DNA of 6,893 nucleotides from Candidatus Moraniibacteriota bacterium (lineage in GTDB: Bacteria; Patescibacteriota; Minisyncoccia; Moranbacterales; UBA11712). This document shows positions 5,957 through 6,893 of the stretch, one piece after another. Numbering within the stretch: position 1 is the stretch's first letter; the number at the start of each line of letters is the position of its first letter. Under the pieces are notes generated by a model. That model was not told where the DNA came from. It ran no database searches and saw only the letters and a list, made by a program, of their open reading frames with translations. Made by a program: the position numbers and the translations under genes. Location of the stretch: the NCBI GenBank assembly GCA_003157295.1, contig PMJF01000077.1, positions 1 through 6,893 of the forward strand, read 5' to 3'.

Positions 5957-6028
5957 ATGAATCCCGTTAGAAATATCAGCTTTATTGATAACTCTGCGGG
6001 TAGAGTAATTAGGGTATTATTGACATAA
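5957..6028 (+). CDS. Possible 23-residue leader peptide or uORF
   Basis: ATG 5957-5959 to TAA 6026-6028 encodes 23 residues beginning MNPVRNISFIDNSAG. It lies between the candidate plus-strand promoter and the GT4 gene and ends 13 bases before that gene's ATG. If transcription starts at the position predicted from the -10 box, this frame would be leaderless. There is no recognisable peptide family, no attenuation-type codon run and no Shine-Dalgarno site. A frame this short often arises by chance, or it could be the remnant of an inserted repeat; treat it as speculative. Confidence 0.2.
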   Translation: MNPVRNISFIDNSAGRVIRVLLT

Positions 6029-6030
6029 TA
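6015..6030. promoter_or_regulatory. Perfect 6+6 inverted repeat just upstream of the plus-strand GT4 start
   Basis: TATTAT (6015-6020), TGAC, then ATAATA (6025-6030) form a perfect inverted repeat ending 11 bases before the ATG at 6042. In RNA it would be a weak AU hairpin beside the ribosome site; in DNA it could be a protein-binding half-site pair. The embedded TTGACA (6020-6025) looks like a -35 box but has no -10 partner outside the coding region. Function is uncertain. Confidence 0.25.
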
Positions 6031-6041
6031 TTTCCAACAGG

Positions 6042-6893
6042 ATGAAAATCGGCATAAATGCGTCTTTCCTAAGGAAGCCCGATACGGGAATCGGGCAAGT
6101 TACGCGCGGATTTGTGAATGAATTGGCGAAACTTGGATCTCACCGGCATGAGTATTTTTTATATCTGGAAAAAGATACCGATCTGGAGCTGCCCAAAAAT
6201 TTCAAGAAACGTGTTTTTCTTTCCAGATTATGGCGGCGCGACGATTTGATCCGGAAAATTTGGTGGGAAAAATTTCTGCTTCCCGGAAAAATAAGCAAGG
6301 ATAAATGTGATCTTTTTATTTCTCTTTACCAATCGCCGACATTTCTCAAAGGCACAAAACATACGATGCTTGTCCACGATATGGTTCCGAAAATTTTTCC
6401 GGAGTACCTCGACAATTGGCGCAAAAAAATATATTATTACCTTTCCTGCCAGGCGATAAAACAGGCGAATAAAATTGTCACCGTTTCCGAGTGGTCAAAA
6501 AGAGATATTCATAAGTATCTCAAGGTTCCGGCTGATAGGATCGAAGTTGCTTATCCCGGCGCCAACCAGGAATTCTTTGGAGAGATCGACTGGGGGAAAG
6601 ATAATCAAGCGCTTGAAAAATACGATATCTTCGGGCGCTATATCTTTTATCTCGGAGGATTTGATTTTCGAAAAAACATTTCCGGACTGCTCATGGCTTA
6701 CAAGTTGCTGCTTCTCAAGGAAAACGTTGAAGACATCAATTTGATCCTGGGAGGAGAAGATAAATCCAAATATAGCCCTCTGTTTACGGATATAAAAAGA
6801 GAGATCAAAGAGCTAGAACTGGAAAATAGAGTGAAGATAACGGGATTTATCGACCAGAAAGACCTTCCGGCCATTTATCGCCACGCGGAACTT
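6042..6893 (+). CDS. GT4-family glycosyltransferase, MtfB-like, N-terminal 284 residues (runs off right edge)
   Basis: ATG 6042 opens a frame without stops to the window end, 284 codons. It begins MKIGINASFLRKPDTGIGQV, the glycine-containing N-terminal loop of GT4 enzymes of the mannosyltransferase B type. Further marks: LVHDMVPKIFPEYL (110-123); KIVTVSEWSKRDI (144-156); RIEVAYPGAN (166-175), the domain linker; YIFYLGGFDFRKNISGLL (200-217), with R210 and K211 at the donor-phosphate site; INLILGGE (232-239); and VKITGFIDQKDLPAIYRHAE (264-283). The EX7E motif should follow just beyond the edge. It is a cytosolic GT-B enzyme using a nucleotide sugar, plausibly a mannosyltransferase. It is divergent from the operon and may start a second transcription unit of the same glycan locus. 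The upstream CAACAGG gives only a poor Shine-Dalgarno with almost no spacing. Confidence 0.93.
   Translation, partial: MKIGINASFLRKPDTGIGQVTRGFVNELAKLGSHRHEYFLYLEKDTDLELPKNFKKRVFLSRLWRRDDLIRKIWWEKFLLPGKISKDKCDLFISLYQSPTFLKGTKHTMLVHDMVPKIFPEYLDNWRKKIYYYLSCQAIKQANKIVTVSEWSKRDIHKYLKVPADRIEVAYPGANQEFFGEIDWGKDNQALEKYDIFGRYIFYLGGFDFRKNISGLLMAYKLLLLKENVEDINLILGGEDKSKYSPLFTDIKREIKELELENRVKITGFIDQKDLPAIYRHAEL

Noticed and set aside
6020..6025. Perfect TTGACA -35 box
   Set aside because: The matching -10 position (17 bases downstream) falls inside the GT4 coding sequence (6043-6048) and does not look like TATAAT, so a promoter here could not make the full gene's mRNA.
6475..6744. 89-codon open frame on the plus strand inside the last gene
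   Set aside because: It is out of frame with the GT4 starting at 6042, whose conserved motifs run straight through this stretch.

Overview
The window reads as an accessory surface-glycan locus of a bacterium with moderate, AT-leaning base composition. It has a run of six tightly packed genes on the minus strand (the sixth runs off the left edge) and one divergent glycosyltransferase gene on the plus strand (runs off the right edge). The standard bacterial code fits all frames. Small overlapping genes, sigma70-like promoter boxes, a DPM1-like GT2 with a two-helix tail, and GT-C-like membrane proteins next to small anchored proteins are all common in Candidate Phyla Radiation (Patescibacteria) genomes. 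I consider that origin plausible, but nothing in the window proves it.

Layout. The minus-strand operon reads from right to left: a GT2 polyprenyl-phosphate sugar synthase-like protein (5867-4884), a GT4 glycosyltransferase (4887-3772), a 622-residue polytopic GT-C-like membrane protein (3775-1907), a small single-helix membrane-anchored protein (about 1802-1431), a second, divergent GT4 (1434-313), and the N-terminal third of an RtcB-like protein (316 to the left edge). Four of the five junctions are 4-base ATGA start/stop overlaps. The only real gap (1821-1906) is almost filled by a 79-bp palindromic repeat with 28-bp imperfect terminal inverted repeats.

The 174-bp divergent intergenic region (5868-6041) holds a good sigma70-type promoter for the operon (TTGATA-N17-TATAGT on the minus strand) and a weaker opposing one (TTGTTT-N17-TAGAAT on the plus strand). 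Their -35 regions overlap at a perfect 7+7 palindrome. A 23-codon open frame starts where the plus promoter would begin transcription and ends 13 bases before the plus-strand GT4 gene (6042 to the right edge).

How the genes may work together (inference): the GT2 would load a hexose onto a polyprenyl phosphate on the cytoplasmic face. The GT-C-like protein could use that lipid-linked sugar on the outer face. The three GT4 enzymes would build the cytoplasmic part of the glycan from nucleotide sugars. The RtcB-like gene is the odd member: it is translationally coupled to a glycosyltransferase, belongs to the RNA-ligase fold family, and lacks the conserved metal-binding Asp of the D-x-x-C motif.
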